DNA of 47,308 bases, taken from Oscillospiraceae bacterium. GTDB taxonomy: Bacteria; Bacillota; Clostridia; Oscillospirales; Acutalibacteraceae. Positions 24,192 through 32,564 of this stretch are shown here, one piece after another (the stretch's first letter is position 1; each line of letters begins with the position of its first letter). The stretch is from contig SVOV01000017.1 in assembly GCA_015066205.1 (NCBI GenBank), positions 1 through 47,308 on the forward strand. Reading direction: 5' to 3'. The notes beneath the pieces are model-generated. The model searched no databases, was not told the origin of the DNA, and saw only the letters and a list, made by a program, of their open reading frames with translations. A program made the translations under genes and the position numbers.

Positions 24192-25439
24192 ATGTCGAAT
24201 ACACTTTCTGCGGACAAAAAGAATAACACGGTAAAAATACTGAGCTTTCTTTGTCCGCTTATTTATTTTGCAAGCTATATGACCAGAAAAAACTATTCAA
24301 TAGTTATGGCTGATATCATCATAAGCGAGGGTATCACCAATGCTGAAGCCTCGCTTGCGGCAACACTTTCCCTCATTTCATACGGTGCGGGACAGATAAT
24401 AAGCGGAATTCTGGGTGACAGGTTCAAGCCTCAGAATATTATCCTCTGCGGTCTTTCACTTACAACTCTTATGAATATTTTTATGCCTCTCACGGATGAT
24501 TTCACACTGAGAAGCATTATATGGTTCATAAACGGCTTTGCACAGAGTATGCTCTGGCCTCCTCTTGTAAGGATAATGGCGGCAACTATGGACCACTCCA
24601 CCTATAACAAGGTCTGCACCAATGTAAATGTAGCGGGTATTTCCGGAACGATTCTTCTTTATATCACTGCATCTGCTATATGGATAAAGTATTTCAACTG
24701 GAAATATGTATTCATTTCCTCTGCCGCCGTCAGCGGAATTGTTGCCGTTATCTGGGTCATAGGCTTTTCAAAGGCTTCTCGGGGACAGCACCTTTTTGAA
24801 AATTCGTCAAAAAGCATCACCAAAGACAAAAAGGAAAGCACCCTCAGTCCGAAAAAGCTTCTTATGTCAGGCTTTTTATTCATAGCCGTGGCAATTATAG
24901 CTCAGGGCGCTCTTCGTGACGGAATATCCGACTGGGTCCCCACCTTTATTATAAATACATTCCAAATGGAAAGCTCCAGCGCTATTCTGAAATCTGTTCT
25001 GATTCCCGTCTTCGGTGTTATCAGTATCAAGCTTGTCGGAATTATCAACGGTAAATTCGTAAAGGACGAGGTAAAAGCGGGAACGGTTACATTCGGTATC
25101 GGCTTTATAGGCTGTCTTCTTCTCTTATTTATCTATAAGGAAAATCAGTATGTAACGCTTATTCTTGCCGCAATAATCACGGGCTTTATGCACGGAGTAA
25201 ACTATTTCCTCATCTGCATTGTCCCTGCCCGCTTTGAAAAATACAATGCGGTTTCAACCATGTCGGGCATTATAAATTCACTTACCTATGTAGGCTCCGC
25301 GGCGGCAACCTACGGTTTCGGAGCAATAAGCGATAATTTCGGCTGGAATACGGTCCTTATTTCCTGGGCTGCAGTTGCTCTGATCGGTACTGCTTGCTGC
25401 TTTGTTGCCATTAGGCCATGGAAGAGATTTGTAAGCTGA
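24192..25439 (+). CDS. MFS transporter, organophosphate:phosphate antiporter-like
   Basis: A 415-residue polytopic membrane protein with about 12 hydrophobic segments. Sequence near the start (YFASYMTRKNYSIVMADII) and in TM5 (WFINGFAQSMLWPPLVRIMA) matches the OPA branch of MFS (GlpT/UhpT/PgtP), where members exchange glycerol-3-phosphate or sugar phosphates for phosphate. The substrate is not determined. It overlaps the next gene by one base and opens a run of four or five genes with sugar-phosphate themes (GME-fold protein, ROK kinase, sugar-phosphate isomerase). Confidence 0.8.
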   Translation: MSNTLSADKKNNTVKILSFLCPLIYFASYMTRKNYSIVMADIIISEGITNAEASLAATLSLISYGAGQIISGILGDRFKPQNIILCGLSLTTLMNIFMPLTDDFTLRSIIWFINGFAQSMLWPPLVRIMAATMDHSTYNKVCTNVNVAGISGTILLYITASAIWIKYFNWKYVFISSAAVSGIVAVIWVIGFSKASRGQHLFENSSKSITKDKKESTLSPKKLLMSGFLFIAVAIIAQGALRDGISDWVPTFIINTFQMESSSAILKSVLIPVFGVISIKLVGIINGKFVKDEVKAGTVTFGIGFIGCLLLLFIYKENQYVTLILAAIITGFMHGVNYFLICIVPARFEKYNAVSTMSGIINSLTYVGSAAATYGFGAISDNFGWNTVLISWAAVALIGTACCFVAIRPWKRFVS

Positions 25440-26179
25440 TGAAAGAACATTTTGTAAAATACCCGAATCTGCCGGAAGGCAGAGTTACCCTTGCGGCAGC
25501 AGGAAATTATCCCGAAATAATAAATTCTCTCAATAGCGAGGGGATCAAAACCGTTTCCTTTGAAGCTGAAGCTCTTCCCGAGGAGATATGCCGTCATTCA
25601 GATATGCTTTTATGCCATATAGGGGACTGCCGCATTTTTGCCGCTCCCGATTTAGACACGGGTAAGCTTTCTGAGGCAGGCTTTTCGGTTTACACATCTG
25701 ACAGACCCGGCGCTTTCTATCCTGATGATGTCAAGCTGAATGTTGCTGTGGGAAAGGGCTATTATATCTATAATCCCCTGACCATTGACGATTATCTCAA
25801 CGAAGAGCTGATATTGAGCGGTTTTATAGGTATACCTGTAAAACAAGGCTATTCAAAGTGCTCCGTATGCTTTGTTACGGATAAAGCACTGATAACCGAA
25901 GACCCGTCGGTATATAAGGCATTACAGAAAACTGCATATGATGTTCTTCTGATTTCACAGGGGGATATTTTTCTTTCCGAAAAGCATTCAGGCTTTTTCG
26001 GAGGCAGCTCGGGGAAAATTTCAGCAGATACTCTTGCAGTAGCGGGAGAATTGAAGTATCATAAAGACGGTGAAGAAATCGAGCGGTTCTGCAGAGCACA
26101 CGGCGTAAAAATCAAGGAGCTTAAAAAAGGCAGGATCATTGATATTGGCTCGATATTACCGTTAACGGAAATGAGGTAG
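25439..26179 (+). CDS. DUF6873-like GME-fold protein
   Basis: A 246-residue protein. The start at 25439 forms a TGATG overlap with the transporter stop; an in-frame ATG at 25418 would add seven residues. It resembles the clostridial DUF6873 family, assigned to the guanidino-group-modifying-enzyme fold. Recognisable stretches are LLCHIGDCRIFAAPDL, VKQGYSKCSVCFVTDKALIT, GFFGGSSGKISADTLAVAG and the end IDIGSILPL. The substrate and activity are unknown; I do not see a clear catalytic triad of arginine deiminases. Its place between an OPA transporter and a ROK kinase suggests but does not prove a metabolic link. Confidence 0.6.
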   Translation: MKEHFVKYPNLPEGRVTLAAAGNYPEIINSLNSEGIKTVSFEAEALPEEICRHSDMLLCHIGDCRIFAAPDLDTGKLSEAGFSVYTSDRPGAFYPDDVKLNVAVGKGYYIYNPLTIDDYLNEELILSGFIGIPVKQGYSKCSVCFVTDKALITEDPSVYKALQKTAYDVLLISQGDIFLSEKHSGFFGGSSGKISADTLAVAGELKYHKDGEEIERFCRAHGVKIKELKKGRIIDIGSILPLTEMR

Positions 26180-26183
26180 ATAT

Positions 26184-27154
26184 ATGTTTTCTCTCGGCTT
26201 TGACATAGGCGGCACAAAATGCGCCGTAATTCTCGGCAAGGGCGAAATGCCCGAAAACCACAACGAGCTCATAATTGACAAGCTCTCTTTTCCGACAGAT
26301 GTAAAAAGAGGCTGGAAGGCTGTTATTGAAGAAATGCTGTCTTCCGCTGATATAATTTTAGAAAGAAACGGCATTGAAGCTCCCGAAAAGGAGCTTATCG
26401 GTATCGGTATCAGCTGCGGAGGCCCTCTTGACAGCAGAAAGGGAACAATAAACTGTCCCCCGAATCTTCCCGATTGGGATAATGTACCCATCTGCGATAT
26501 TTTCTGTGAGCATTTCGGAATCCGCCCTGTTCTTCAGAATGATGCAAATGCCTGTGCGGTGGCTGAATGGAAATTCGGCTCGGGCAAGGGCACGGAAAAT
26601 ATGATCTTTCTCACCTTCGGAACAGGTATGGGAGCGGGACTCATATTAAACGGCAGGCTGTATTCGGGCACAAGCGATATGGCGGGAGAGGTCGACACAT
26701 AAGGCTTTCCCCCGACGGTCCCGAGGGCTACGGTAAAAAGGGCTCCTTTGAGGGCTTTTGTTCGGGAGGCGGAATCGCCCGCCTTGCCGCATCGGTTATA
26801 AAATCGGCAAAAGAAAACGGTGAAAGCAGTATTCTTTTTGAGGAGGCTGAAATTTCCGCAAAAACCGTGGCAGAGGCTGCAAAAAACGGCGACTGCCTTG
26901 CAAAAAAAATATATGATATATGTGCAAATAAGCTCGGAATGGGACTTAGCATTCTCATTGATATATTAAATCCCGAGGCTATCGTAATAGGAAGCATATA
27001 TTCAAGAAGCAGTGAACTTTTCGACAGCATTATAAATGATGTAATAAAAAAAGAGGCACTGCCCCATTCTCATAATGTATGTAAAATTCTTCCCGCAACG
27101 CTCGGAAACAGTATCGGTGATTTCGCGGCTCTCGGACTTTGCTTTAAGGAGTAA
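26184..27154 (+). pseudogene. ROK-family sugar kinase, interrupted by a one-base frameshift
   Basis: Two overlapping frames together give one ROK kinase of about 323 residues. The first (26184-26702) has the ATP motif FDIGGTKCAVILG, LIGIGISCGGPLD, LQNDANACAVAEW (with the catalytic Asp) and FLTFGTGMGAGLI, then stops at TAA right after AGEVDT. The second frame resumes at about 26696 with HIRLSPDGPEGYGKKGSF and continues GFCSGGGIARLA to the end. Restoring one G near 26694 recreates the ROK motif EVGHIRL. The CxCGxxGC zinc motif is absent, as in the GPEGYGKxGSFEGF subgroup. It may be a true inactivation or an assembly error. The 3' neighbour is the SIS isomerase, 5 bases away. Confidence 0.85.
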
Positions 27155-27159
27155 GAAAA

Positions 27160-27801
27160 ATGAACACACCTGAAATGATATTCGATAAATTATATAAGGA
27201 CTACCCTGCTCTTAATGTAAACAAAGAGGACATTGAAAAGTCATATTCATATCTTCTCACCTGTGCCCGTAACGATGCATTTATTTACTGCTGCGGAAAC
27301 GGCGGCTCTGCCGCTGACAGTGAGCATATAACAGGAGAGCTTATGAAGGGCTTTATATTAAAAAGACCTCTTCCCGAAGAGGAAAAGGCACTTTTTAATA
27401 ATATTGAAGGCGGGGAGGATATTGCTCTTAAATTACAGCAGGGCATCCGCTGTATCTCCCTTGTAAGCCAGACGGGTGTTATTTCTGCATTTGCAAATGA
27501 CATTGACCCCACACTCATTTATGCACAGCAGGTCTTTGCTTACGCTAAAAGCAAGAACGATGTTCTTATCGCTCTTTCCACCTCGGGAAATTCTCTTAAC
27601 ATTGTAAACGCCGTAAAGGCGGCAAAAGCAAAGGGAATCAGAACCGTTTCGATTACAGGTGAAAAGGAAAGCAAGCTCTCAAAGCTTTCGGATGTGACAA
27701 TAAAGCTTCCCACATCAGTAACATATGAGGTTCAGGAGCTCACGCTTCCCGTTTATCACGCTCTTTGCGCCGCTCTTGAAGCAGCCTTATTCTGCGAATA
27801 A
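27160..27801 (+). CDS. SIS-domain isomerase, GmhA-like
   Basis: A 213-residue single-SIS-domain protein resembling sedoheptulose-7-phosphate isomerase (GmhA/LpcA). Matching features are IYCCGNGGSAADSEHITGEL near 40-60, FANDIDPTLIYAQQVFAYA near 110, LIALSTSGNSLNIVNAV near 138 and VQELTLPVYHALCAALEA near the end. Compared with GmhA it has a longer segment near 65-95, and the catalytic His in the QExH motif appears to be Thr (QELT), by eye alignment. It could supply the heptose-phosphate precursor for the cluster at 38507-42961, or act on another sugar phosphate with the adjacent ROK kinase. AAGGAG is well placed before the ATG. Confidence 0.75.
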   Translation: MNTPEMIFDKLYKDYPALNVNKEDIEKSYSYLLTCARNDAFIYCCGNGGSAADSEHITGELMKGFILKRPLPEEEKALFNNIEGGEDIALKLQQGIRCISLVSQTGVISAFANDIDPTLIYAQQVFAYAKSKNDVLIALSTSGNSLNIVNAVKAAKAKGIRTVSITGEKESKLSKLSDVTIKLPTSVTYEVQELTLPVYHALCAALEAALFCE

Positions 27802-27810
27802 TATCCGGTT

Positions 27811-28719
27811 TCAGCTTTTCCATATATCATCCTCAGGACCGGGAAGCTCGCAGACATGGACCTGATGGCGTATTTCAAGCCTGAATTCATTTGCCGTTTC
27901 AGCCGTTTTATGATCCTTATAGGTAAATGTCAGCTTGAATAAGCCTTTATTTTTCGGAGTAAAAATATAGTAGTAGTTTACGGTGCCCCCGATATCAAGG
28001 GAATAGGCACCGTAGCTTTTTTCTTCTACGGTAAACTCTTCAGTATCCCCTGTAAGCTCCCAGGAAAAGCCTGCAGAGCCGTTACACTCAAGAGGTCCCA
28101 CTATAATCTTTTCGTCTTCATTTTCTGTGCTGACAATAAAACGGGGAGCATCCTCAAGGCCTACTGAGGTACGAAGAATATTTCTCGCAACAGCTGCGGT
28201 GATATCCTTTTCATCGGTCACGCCCATTGCTTTTAATGAAGGCATATTCAGAGTTCTCAGTCCCACGGAGGCTCTGAGAGCCTCTCTTGCATCTGAGGCA
28301 CTGACTGAGCCGTCACCGTTTACATCAAAGGGAAAAAGACGGGATTCCTTCTGAAGTGACCTTTCCTCCTCTACCATATTTACGGCATAAGCAAAGTCTG
28401 GTGTAACGCTCTTCACTCTTTCATCTGAAACGAGCATCGAATATACCTTGCCTGCAACGGCTTCACTGCTGTCACGGGTCTTAACCTCATACATAATTCC
28501 CTCACTGTCATTTTCAGACAAAACGGGAATTTTTGTAATATTTGTGATTTCATCAATCTCAAGAGTTTTTTCAAAATCCTCCGCCTGTGAGCAGTATTCG
28601 TCCTTCAGCATTACAAGAAAACAGTCGATATCGTTTTCTCTTACTGCAAAAGACACAACGGTAAACGAAAAACATAATAAAACCGCCGTAAGAATCAGAC
28701 TTATAATTTTGGTTTTCAT
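27811..28719 (-). CDS. Secreted dockerin protein with protease-inhibitor-like domains
   Basis: A 302-residue exported protein; the start at 28719 follows AAGGAGG by about 8 bases. The signal peptide is about 1-27. Residues 30-120 look like a subtilisin-propeptide/I9-type fold (IMYEVKTRDSSEAVAGKVY, VKSVTPDFAYAV; weak call). A dockerin lies inside the chain at 128-193: first loop DVNGDGSVSASDAREALR, second half degenerate but ending ILRTSVGLE. Residues about 200-293 resemble chagasin-type I42 cysteine-protease inhibitors (NGSAGFSWEL for the NPTTGY loop, then LDIGGTVNYYYIFTPKNKG and LTFTYK). It may protect secreted partners from proteolysis, as dockerin-bearing serpins are thought to do in cellulosomes (inference). 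No clear promoter is seen. Confidence 0.75.
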   Translation of the reverse strand: MKTKIISLILTAVLLCFSFTVVSFAVRENDIDCFLVMLKDEYCSQAEDFEKTLEIDEITNITKIPVLSENDSEGIMYEVKTRDSSEAVAGKVYSMLVSDERVKSVTPDFAYAVNMVEEERSLQKESRLFPFDVNGDGSVSASDAREALRASVGLRTLNMPSLKAMGVTDEKDITAAVARNILRTSVGLEDAPRFIVSTENEDEKIIVGPLECNGSAGFSWELTGDTEEFTVEEKSYGAYSLDIGGTVNYYYIFTPKNKGLFKLTFTYKDHKTAETANEFRLEIRHQVHVCELPGPEDDIWKS

Positions 28720-28829
28720 AGTATTTTCCTCCTTAAACAGCTTTCGGAATTTCTCTTTCCGTATATTATGTAACGAAAAAAACACTTTTGTTTGAAGAAA
28801 ACTACGATTTTTTACAAAAAATATCAAAA

Positions 28830-28854
28830 CACCGGATACAAAAAGTATCCGGTG
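28830..28854 (-). terminator. Intrinsic terminator of the LCAT-like gene
   Basis: A CACCGGATAC/GTATCCGGTG stem with a 5-base loop is followed on the minus strand by TTTTGATATTTTTT. It lies 24 bases past the stop at 28879. Confidence 0.8.
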
Positions 28855-28878
28855 CTTCAGTTTTAGTCATTCTGTTTA

Positions 28879-30675
28879 TCAGAGACTTTGTTCAAGACCT
28901 ACGGAATATCTTAAGATAAGGCGGGCATCAGCGGCTGAAACACCTGTTACACCGTCAACATCAGCAATAGCCTTTACCTCTTTTGTTACGGTTTCAAGAC
29001 CTACGGAAATTCTTAAAGCAAGTCTTGCATCGGATGCATCAACATCGCCGTCGATATCAACATCGCCCTTTTTGATCACATCCTCACCGTCAACGGCGTC
29101 TGCGGTAAGCTTGCCGTATCTGTTATATTTAAGATACTGTGTATAATCGGAGCTTTCTCTGATGTGGCGCTGTGAGAAGCCGAAGAGAAGCCATACAATA
29201 AAGTCAGCTACTGCCTCATTTGTCATATCACCGTGAGGAAGACCCTTTATAAACCATGTGTTCTCGGGAAGAGCGCAGTATGATGCATCAATTTCGCCTG
29301 AGGGAGCAACATGGTTATGATTATCATAGAAGCAGTTTGCGAAATGTCCGTTTTCAGTGCTGTTGTCGGAGGTCACTGCACCGACGGAAGCATACTTTGT
29401 GGATTCGATGCTGTCTGAAACATCATCAAGGCTTATTGTTACGGGAAGAAGCTGAAGTCCGTAGCCTGCAACAACACAAACATTGATGCCGTTGTTCTTT
29501 GCAGTATTGAGAGTAGCGGCTGTTTCAACCTGTACTCTGCGGTAGGAGGTTACGGTATCTCTCAGCTGTGCATTCATACTGAAAACATCACCGAATAAGA
29601 ATTCTATTGCTTCGTCATAATCCTTCTGGGGAACCATTGCCCAGAGACCGGGCATATTGCGGAGATACTCTTTAAGGAAATCCTCAAAAATAGCATCGGC
29701 AGAAGCACTGAGAGCGAAATTATTATAGCCCTTGCCGATAGTCTTATGAAGGTCTTCTCCCTTGGCTATCATTTCAAAAACCTCCCAGAAGAGAACACCG
29801 ATGAGGTTTGAAAGGCTTCCCTCTCCTAAAAGGTTTGAGGTAACGCCTGAAATAATTTTGAGAGAATCCTCGCTTACAAAATCAAAGAAGGCATTACCGC
29901 GGGTCTCACCGCTTATTTCCTTGATTCCGTCAATAATATTATCATTATCTGTTGCAAGTCTTGCAACTCTGCCCTTCATAAAATCACCGACAATGGCATT
30001 TCCGAGAAGAGAGCTGTTGAAGAATACACAGGAGGCTATGTTGTTTCTTGCATGCTCTTCATTTTCGTGAAGATAAGTGTTTACAACGATTCCGCCCGTT
30101 CCCACTGCAAGAAGAGATACCTTTTTGCTTGAGGTAAGGGATTTTACATGGTCGATATAATCATATAAATAATCTGCGTTATCGAGAGGATCAAGACGCC
30201 AGTCATAGGAAAAAACAAATATTTCATTTTCGGATACATAGGGAGAAGCAGCCTCAATAAGAGCCTTCATATTATCCGAATAAACAGAGTCTGCCTTATA
30301 ATCGGCAATTGAGGTCGTATACTCCCAGGGACCGATATCGGATGAAAAGGATGTTCCGTTGGGGGCACAGAGAATGGGCTCCATAATACCCTTGATACCG
30401 CTGATTACGGGTGTTGCTGCCTGCTTGGTATCTGAAAGAAGCATACCTGCAAGTATCTTTGTAACATCACCTGTAAAATCGGATGAATTTATATCAAAAA
30501 CGACCTCGGATGAATTCTTGTTCGGATTCTTATAAAGCGCATTGTCTGATATTCCGCCGACATAAATTACGGGAACCGCGCTGATTTCAGCGGCAACTGC
30601 AGAAAGGGGCATTGAAAGCACCATAACAGCAATAAGTATGCAGCTGATGATTTTAGTAAAGGTTTTGTTTTTCAT
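28879..30675 (-). CDS. Secreted LCAT-like alpha/beta-hydrolase with C-terminal dockerin
   Basis: A 598-residue exported protein; the start at 30675 follows GGAGG. The signal peptide is about 1-29. The body resembles lecithin:cholesterol acyltransferase-type lipases: FVFSYDWRLDP near 155, VSLLAVGTGGIVVNTYL near 185 and FFNSSLLGN soon after. The expected nucleophile elbow GHSMGG reads AVGTGG, so the catalytic Ser aligns with Gly and its His neighbour with Val. It is therefore probably not a classical serine lipase; a binding role or a different nucleophile is possible. Residues 535-598 are a full dockerin (DVDIDGDVDASDARLALR and DVDGVTGVSAADARLILR). It has its own promoter and terminator. Confidence 0.82.
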   Translation of the reverse strand: MKNKTFTKIISCILIAVMVLSMPLSAVAAEISAVPVIYVGGISDNALYKNPNKNSSEVVFDINSSDFTGDVTKILAGMLLSDTKQAATPVISGIKGIMEPILCAPNGTSFSSDIGPWEYTTSIADYKADSVYSDNMKALIEAASPYVSENEIFVFSYDWRLDPLDNADYLYDYIDHVKSLTSSKKVSLLAVGTGGIVVNTYLHENEEHARNNIASCVFFNSSLLGNAIVGDFMKGRVARLATDNDNIIDGIKEISGETRGNAFFDFVSEDSLKIISGVTSNLLGEGSLSNLIGVLFWEVFEMIAKGEDLHKTIGKGYNNFALSASADAIFEDFLKEYLRNMPGLWAMVPQKDYDEAIEFLFGDVFSMNAQLRDTVTSYRRVQVETAATLNTAKNNGINVCVVAGYGLQLLPVTISLDDVSDSIESTKYASVGAVTSDNSTENGHFANCFYDNHNHVAPSGEIDASYCALPENTWFIKGLPHGDMTNEAVADFIVWLLFGFSQRHIRESSDYTQYLKYNRYGKLTADAVDGEDVIKKGDVDIDGDVDASDARLALRISVGLETVTKEVKAIADVDGVTGVSAADARLILRYSVGLEQSL

Positions 30676-30719
30676 TAAAATTTGACCTCCGTTTACCGAA
30701 AAAGGCATTTCTTATGCTG

Positions 30720-30748
30720 ATTATACATTATTTTTGAGTTTAATTCAA
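30720..30748 (-). promoter_or_regulatory. Promoter of the LCAT-like gene
   Basis: TTGAAT (30748-30743), 17-bp spacer, TATAAT (30725-30720). Confidence 0.7.
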
Positions 30749-30807
30749 GTCTTTTTATTAAATACTATAAATTGGAGAGCGCAGGACAAAAAAAGATTGT
30801 TAAACTA

Positions 30808-30836
30808 TTGACAATATTGTATTTTTCTGCTATATT
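30808..30836 (+). promoter_or_regulatory. Promoter of the Crp/ABC operon
   Basis: TTGACA (30808-30813), 17-bp spacer, TATATT (30831-30836). Confidence 0.75.
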
Positions 30837-30852
30837 TGTTCCATAAGGAACA
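30837..30852. promoter_or_regulatory. Palindromic operator at the operon start site
   Basis: TGTTCCATAAGGAACA is a perfect TGTTCC-N4-GGAACA inverted repeat directly after the -10 box, over the predicted start site (about 30843). Its size fits a Crp/Fnr dimer site; repression of its own operon by the encoded regulator is inferred. Confidence 0.65.
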
Positions 30853-30891
30853 GTTTTTGAGGATTTTTATATAATCGGAGAATGATAAAAT

Positions 30892-31557
30892 ATGAAACAG
30901 ACCGACATCAGCGCACTCAGAAAATGCAGGCTGTTCACAAATTGCAGTGACGAAGCGGTAAATGAGCTTTTAGGCTCAAAAAAATATGAGATCAGATCAT
31001 ATCTTAAGGGTGAAAAGGTCTTTTCTCCCGATTACTTTGAAAAAAGCATTGCCGTTATTCTGAAGGGCTCGGCGGATGTACTGAAGCATACCGAAAAGGG
31101 AGCTCTTTATATGAACACTCTCTGCGCGGGAAATATTTTCGGAATGTCGGGAATATTTTATGAAGGCGACTCCTTTCCCACCACGGTGACAGCAAAGGAA
31201 AATTCCCGTATTCTTCTCATTACAAAGGAACAGCTCACACAGCTTTTTATGACTTATCCGCTGATGCTTACTAATTATCTTGAAATCCTCAGCAGTAAGA
31301 TTCATTTTCTGAATAAAAAAATTGAAAGACTCAATTCTTCAGATGCTAAAACTGCCCTGAAAAACTATCTTACCGAGCTTTCGGATAAGAACAACTCAAG
31401 TGAATTTATACTTCCCGTTTCATATCAGAAGCTGTCTTCAATGCTTTCCATCGGAAGGACCTCTGTTTACAGAGCCTTTGAAGAGCTTATTAAAGAGGGC
31501 TTTATTGAAAAAAACGGTAAAGTAATAATTATAACCGAAAGGAAAGAAAACCAATGA
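30892..31557 (+). CDS. Crp/Fnr-family transcriptional regulator
   Basis: A 221-residue regulator. About 1-130 is a cyclic-nucleotide-binding-type effector fold (IRSYLKGEKVFSPDYFEKSIAVILKGSADVLK; GNIFGMSGIFYEGDSFPTTVTAKENSRILLI). A dimerisation helix follows near 125-150, and the C-terminal winged HTH has LPVSYQKLSSMLSIGRTSVYRAFEELIKEGFI near 170-205. The N-terminal Cys residues (CRLFTNC) do not match the FNR Fe-S pattern clearly, so the signal is unknown. It overlaps the substrate-binding protein gene by 4 bases (ATGA) and is the first gene of its operon. Confidence 0.88.
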   Translation: MKQTDISALRKCRLFTNCSDEAVNELLGSKKYEIRSYLKGEKVFSPDYFEKSIAVILKGSADVLKHTEKGALYMNTLCAGNIFGMSGIFYEGDSFPTTVTAKENSRILLITKEQLTQLFMTYPLMLTNYLEILSSKIHFLNKKIERLNSSDAKTALKNYLTELSDKNNSSEFILPVSYQKLSSMLSIGRTSVYRAFEELIKEGFIEKNGKVIIITERKENQ

Positions 31558-32564
31558 AAAAGATCTTATCAGTAATGGCAGTGCTTCTCTGCCTCTCACT
31601 CGTATTTGCCTCTTGCGGAAATACCGCAGAGGAAACAACGCTTCCCGAAACCACTGCAGAAGAAACGACCCTTCCCGCCGAAAAGGCAGTTATAAATATC
31701 GGTCTTCTCAAGGGCCCCACAGGTATGGGTGCGGCACAGCTTCTTGAAAATAACAAGAACGGCACTGCAAACGCAGATTACAACCTTACACTTGCAGGTG
31801 CTCCCGATGTGCTTCAGAGTGCTCTTATAAACGGCTCTCTTGATATGGCTGCTCTTCCCACAAATGTTGCGGCTGTTCTTCACGGCAAGACCGAGGGCAA
31901 GGTGCAGCTCCTTGCCGTAAATACTCTCGGCGTTATTTATCTTATGACAAATAATGAGAATATCAAAACAATAAGCGACCTTCAGGGCAAGACAATTCTC
32001 TCCGCAGGTCAGGGCACAACGACCGAATATGTTCTCAACTACATTCTTTCAGAAAACGGACTCACTGATGTTACCGTTGAATATGCCGCAGAGCACGCTG
32101 AGGTCATCACAAAGGCGGTTTCAGACGGATATGAGGTAATTCTTCTTCCCGAGCCCTTTGTTACACAGATGAAAGCTCAGGACGCAGGCTACAGCGTTGC
32201 AATTGACCTTACAAAGGAATGGAACGCTCTCGGCGGTAAGGAGCTCACAATGGGCTGTATTGCAGTAAGAAAAGAATTTGCCGAGAAGAATCCCGAGGCT
32301 GTAAAAGCATTCCTCAAGGACTATGAAGCATCAGTAAATGCAGTAAATGCCGATCCCGCAGCAGCCGGCACAATTATCGAAAGCTTTGAAATTGCAAAGG
32401 CCGCCGTTGCCTCAAAGGCTATTCCCAACTGCAACATTGTATTTATGACCGGTGATGAAATGATCTCTAATGTCAGCGATTACCTCAATGTTCTCTTTAC
32501 ATCAAATCCCAAGGCAGTAGGCGGAGCTGTTCCCGCAGCTGATTTCTACTGCACGGTCAAGTAA
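31554..32564 (+). CDS. ABC transporter substrate-binding lipoprotein (NMT1/SsuA-like)
   Basis: A 336-residue lipoprotein with signal peptide and lipobox ending at Cys21 (LVFASC), then a Thr/Glu-rich linker (TTLPETTAEETTLP). The mature part is a periplasmic-binding fold of the NMT1/THI5/SsuA group (GPTGMGAAQLL; GSLDMAALPTNVAAVLH; NIKTISDLQGKTILSAGQGTTTEYVLNYIL; ILLPEPFVTQM). Such proteins feed importers of sulfonates, taurine, nitrate or pyrimidine precursors. No metabolic gene nearby narrows the substrate. Its stop overlaps the permease start by one base. Confidence 0.88.
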   Translation: MKKILSVMAVLLCLSLVFASCGNTAEETTLPETTAEETTLPAEKAVINIGLLKGPTGMGAAQLLENNKNGTANADYNLTLAGAPDVLQSALINGSLDMAALPTNVAAVLHGKTEGKVQLLAVNTLGVIYLMTNNENIKTISDLQGKTILSAGQGTTTEYVLNYILSENGLTDVTVEYAAEHAEVITKAVSDGYEVILLPEPFVTQMKAQDAGYSVAIDLTKEWNALGGKELTMGCIAVRKEFAEKNPEAVKAFLKDYEASVNAVNADPAAAGTIIESFEIAKAAVASKAIPNCNIVFMTGDEMISNVSDYLNVLFTSNPKAVGGAVPAADFYCTVK

